A stretch of 49,841 nucleotides of DNA from Thermodiscus sp. (GTDB lineage Archaea > Thermoproteota > Thermoprotei_A > Sulfolobales > Acidilobaceae): contig WAOR01000124.1 of assembly GCA_015521175.1 (NCBI GenBank), positions 1 to 49,841 on the forward strand, written 5' to 3'. The position numbers and the translations under genes were made by a program. Shown here piece after piece: positions 47,223-49,841 of this stretch (the stretch's first letter is position 1; every line of letters begins with the position of its first letter). Below the pieces are notes generated by a model, which searched no databases, was not told the origin of the DNA, and saw nothing but the letters and a program-made list of their open reading frames with translations.

Positions 47223-47774
47223 ATGCCAAAAGACGTGCACGTATCGAAGACCGTTGATATACCAGAGGGAGTAGACGTTACCATTGAAGGAAACAAGGTG
47301 ACTGTTACCGGTCCAAAGGGAACCCTCACGAGGGAGATGCCTCGGGTCAAAGGAGTCTTCATGCGTAAAGAGGACGGCAAAGTTATAGTTGAAGCCTACT
47401 TCGCCGACTCCAAGAAAAGAGCCATGGTTGGAACCATAGCCGCCCATATCCGTAACATGATCACAGGCGTTACCAAGGGATACCGCTACAAGCTCAAAGT
47501 AATATACAGCCACTTCCCCATTAACCTTAAAGTCGAAGGAGATAAGCTCATCATATCAAACTTCCTAGGCGAGAAGGCGCCGCGAATAGCGAAGATCCTT
47601 CCCGGGGCGAAGGTCACAGTTAAGGGAAGCGACGTTATCGTAGAGGGTATCGACATAGAAGTCGTAGGCCAAACCGCCGCGAATATAGAAATGGCGACCA
47701 AGATCACAGACAGGGATAGGAGAAAGTTCATGGATGGGATTTACATTTATGAAAAGGAGGTGATTGAACAGTGA
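47223..47774 (+). CDS. rpl6: ribosomal protein uL6
   Basis: [59 protein letters not shown]. Confidence 0.95.
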   Translation: MPKDVHVSKTVDIPEGVDVTIEGNKVTVTGPKGTLTREMPRVKGVFMRKEDGKVIVEAYFADSKKRAMVGTIAAHIRNMITGVTKGYRYKLKVIYSHFPINLKVEGDKLIISNFLGEKAPRIAKILPGAKVTVKGSDVIVEGIDIEVVGQTAANIEMATKITDRDRRKFMDGIYIYEKEVIEQ

Positions 47775-48169
47775 GCGAGGGAGTAAAGAATATAATAAAG
47801 CAGAGGAGGAAGCTCCAGGAGAAGATAGCCCGGAAGAACAAGCCAGTCTTCCGCAGGTACTTGTCTTGGCGCTTCTGGAAATTCGAGCGGAGAGAGTACT
47901 GGAGGAAGCCTAAAGGTAATGATAACAAGATGAGGCTACAGCTCAAGGGTTACCCGCCCATTGTAAAGGTCGGCTACAGGACCAGTAAGGAGATCAGGGG
48001 TCTTCACCCGAGCGGCCTGGAACCAGTCATAGTCTCGAATACTCGTGAGTTAGAGGAGCTGGATCCTGCCAAGCATATAGTTGTTATATCCGGCAGCGTT
48101 GGGTTACGTAAGAGGCTGAAGATAATCGAGGCCGCGAGAGCTAAGGGATTGAAGATCGCTAACGCATAG
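47771..48169 (+). CDS. rpl32e: ribosomal protein eL32
   Basis: [64 protein letters not shown]-type sequence; strong SD ggaggtgat. Confidence 0.95.
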   Translation: MSEGVKNIIKQRRKLQEKIARKNKPVFRRYLSWRFWKFERREYWRKPKGNDNKMRLQLKGYPPIVKVGYRTSKEIRGLHPSGLEPVIVSNTRELEELDPAKHIVVISGSVGLRKRLKIIEAARAKGLKIANA

Positions 48170-48194
48170 GCCTGTTAGAAAGGGGTGTGTTGGA

Positions 48195-48656
48195 ATGGAC
48201 TATAGGCTCCAGAGGAGGCTCGCCGCGGAGATCTTCGGCGTCGGTGAAAGTAGGATCTGGATAAGCCCGGATCCAGAGAACGAGGAGGAGATCTCTCAGG
48301 CCGTAACTAAGAGGGACATAATCGCTCTCTACAAGAGGGGTCTTATCGATGTTCTACCCAAGAAGGGTAACAGCAGGGCTAGGTGGAGGAAGAGGCACGA
48401 GCAGAGGAGGAAGGGTAGGAGAAGGGGTTATGGCAAGAGGAAGGGGGTCGCTACGGCTAGGAGTGATCCTAAGGAGGAGTGGATGAGCAGGATTAGGAAG
48501 ATTAGGAGGTACTTGAAGTGGCTGAGAGACCGTGGCGTAATAGACAGGAGCACTTATAGACGCTATTACAGGCTCGCGAAGGGAGGTGCGTTCAAGAGTC
48601 TAGGCGACCTGAAGAGGCACATGGCTGAGGCTGGCGTGATAAAGGAGGGAGCATAG
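48195..48656 (+). CDS. rpl19e: ribosomal protein eL19
   Basis: [47 protein letters not shown]. Confidence 0.95.
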   Translation: MDYRLQRRLAAEIFGVGESRIWISPDPENEEEISQAVTKRDIIALYKRGLIDVLPKKGNSRARWRKRHEQRRKGRRRGYGKRKGVATARSDPKEEWMSRIRKIRRYLKWLRDRGVIDRSTYRRYYRLAKGGAFKSLGDLKRHMAEAGVIKEGA

Positions 48657-48658
48657 AG

Positions 48659-49297
48659 ATGGGGCATGGACCAAGGTACAGGGTGCCCTGGAAAAGAAGG
48701 CGTGAGGGCAAGACAAACTACTATAAGAGGCTGAAACTGATCAAGTCTGGAAAACCGAGGATGGTCGTCAGGAAAAGTCTGAAATACATAGTTGTGCAGT
48801 TCGCTGAAGCCCGCATCGGCGGGGACAAGATGATCGCTGTCGCCCACAGTAAGGAGCTCGAGAAGAAGTATGGGTGGAAGGGCGGGACTGCTAATACAAG
48901 CGCCGCCTACCTAACCGGGCTTCTAGCGGGTTTCAGGGCGAGGCTAGCAGGCGTTGAGGAAGCCGTTTTAGATATTGGTCTAGCAGACCCGGTGCCTGGC
49001 TCGAGGGTATTCGCAGCGTTAAAGGGAGCCATCGATGCTGGATTGAAGATCCCGCACTCAGAGGAAATACTTCCTCCAGAGGAGAGGATTCGTGGGGAGC
49101 ATATTGCTCTCTGGGCAGAGGATCTAGCCAAGAACGACCCGGAAAAGTACAAGAAGCAGTTCTCCAAGTATTTGGAGAGAGGATTCAAGCCGGAGGGCCT
49201 CCCCTCCCACTTCGAGGAGGTAGCGGAGAGGATTAGGAGAGAGTATGAGGTAAAGCTTGCGAGGAGCACCTCGCAGGTTGGGGGTGTTGAGCAGTGA
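48659..49297 (+). CDS. rpl18: ribosomal protein uL18
   Basis: [61 protein letters not shown]. Confidence 0.95.
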   Translation: MGHGPRYRVPWKRRREGKTNYYKRLKLIKSGKPRMVVRKSLKYIVVQFAEARIGGDKMIAVAHSKELEKKYGWKGGTANTSAAYLTGLLAGFRARLAGVEEAVLDIGLADPVPGSRVFAALKGAIDAGLKIPHSEEILPPEERIRGEHIALWAEDLAKNDPEKYKKQFSKYLERGFKPEGLPSHFEEVAERIRREYEVKLARSTSQVGGVEQ

Positions 49298-49841
49298 GCG
49301 TGGCCAGCCAGAGCATGGAGGAATGGGTGCCCCGTACGAGGGTTGGAAGGCTCGTCTACGAGGGCAAGATTACCAGTATAGACGAACTCTTCCGGAGGAA
49401 CCTGCCCATCCTGGAACCCGAGATAATAGATTATCTTCTGGGGGACCAGTTAAAGCACGAAATAATAGACGTAACTATAGTCCAGAAAATGACCGATGCC
49501 GGTAGAATAACGAGGTTCCGTGCAGTAGTAGTCCTCGGGAACGAAGATGGCTATGTAGGCCTAGGAAAAGGCAAAGCTAGACAGTTCAGGGAGGCCGTAA
49601 ATAAGGCTCTCCGCAACGCGAAGCTCAACATTACCCCAGTCAGGAGAGGGTGCGGCAGCTGGGAGTGTACATGCGGAGAAGCCCATAGCGTGCCCTTCAT
49701 AGTCAGGGGGAAGAGTGGAAGCGTCGAGGTAATACTAAAGCCCGCTCCAAAAGGCACGGGCATCGTTGCTGGAGACGTTGCAAAGAAGGTTCTAAAACTC
49801 GCTGGTATCCGAGACGTATGGACATTTACTAAAGGAGAAAC
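49294..49841 (+). CDS. rps5: ribosomal protein uS5 (3' truncated by window edge)
   Basis: [110 protein letters not shown]; not in the ORF track because it has no stop in the window. Confidence 0.95.
   Translation, partial: MSVASQSMEEWVPRTRVGRLVYEGKITSIDELFRRNLPILEPEIIDYLLGDQLKHEIIDVTIVQKMTDAGRITRFRAVVVLGNEDGYVGLGKGKARQFREAVNKALRNAKLNITPVRRGCGSWECTCGEAHSVPFIVRGKSGSVEVILKPAPKGTGIVAGDVAKKVLKLAGIRDVWTFTKGE

Noticed and set aside
49257-49505. 82-aa ORF near the 3' end of the window
   Set aside because: Out of frame with the clear uL18 and uS5 coding sequences that cover this interval

Overview
The window is about 49.8 kb of a hyperthermophilic crenarchaeal chromosome. Gene content suggests Desulfurococcales, possibly Pyrodictiaceae-like; this is inferred, not verified. 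It is dense and mostly housekeeping. From left to right it holds: (i) a replication cluster (partial Orc1/Cdc6, wHTH, MoaC, RfcL/RfcS, Gins23, MCM, Hel308); (ii) metabolic and information genes (mannosyl-3-phosphoglycerate synthase, class II RNR, a TtuA/NcsA-like protein with a degenerate PP-loop, thermosome, RpoK, M50 protease, topoisomerase IA, signal peptidase, IMPase, Pelota, ValRS, DHH phosphoesterase, Lhr helicase, a candidate Rpo13, PCNA); (iii) a Cas4-like nuclease, MoxR ATPase and VWA protein block; (iv) a long ribosomal protein operon from uS19 to a partial uS5, including a uS14 gene absent from the ORF track. Two tRNA genes are clear: Gly-CCC and Glu-CTC. No CRISPR array, transposon or rRNA was seen. 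The best leads are two GC-rich structured intergenic elements placed between a TATA-like site and the start of a minus-strand gene, a recurrent pattern of short AT islands with coordinated synonymous codon shift, a likely gene-conversion patch in the thermosome gene, a probable Rpo13 subunit, and several proteins with degenerate catalytic motifs.
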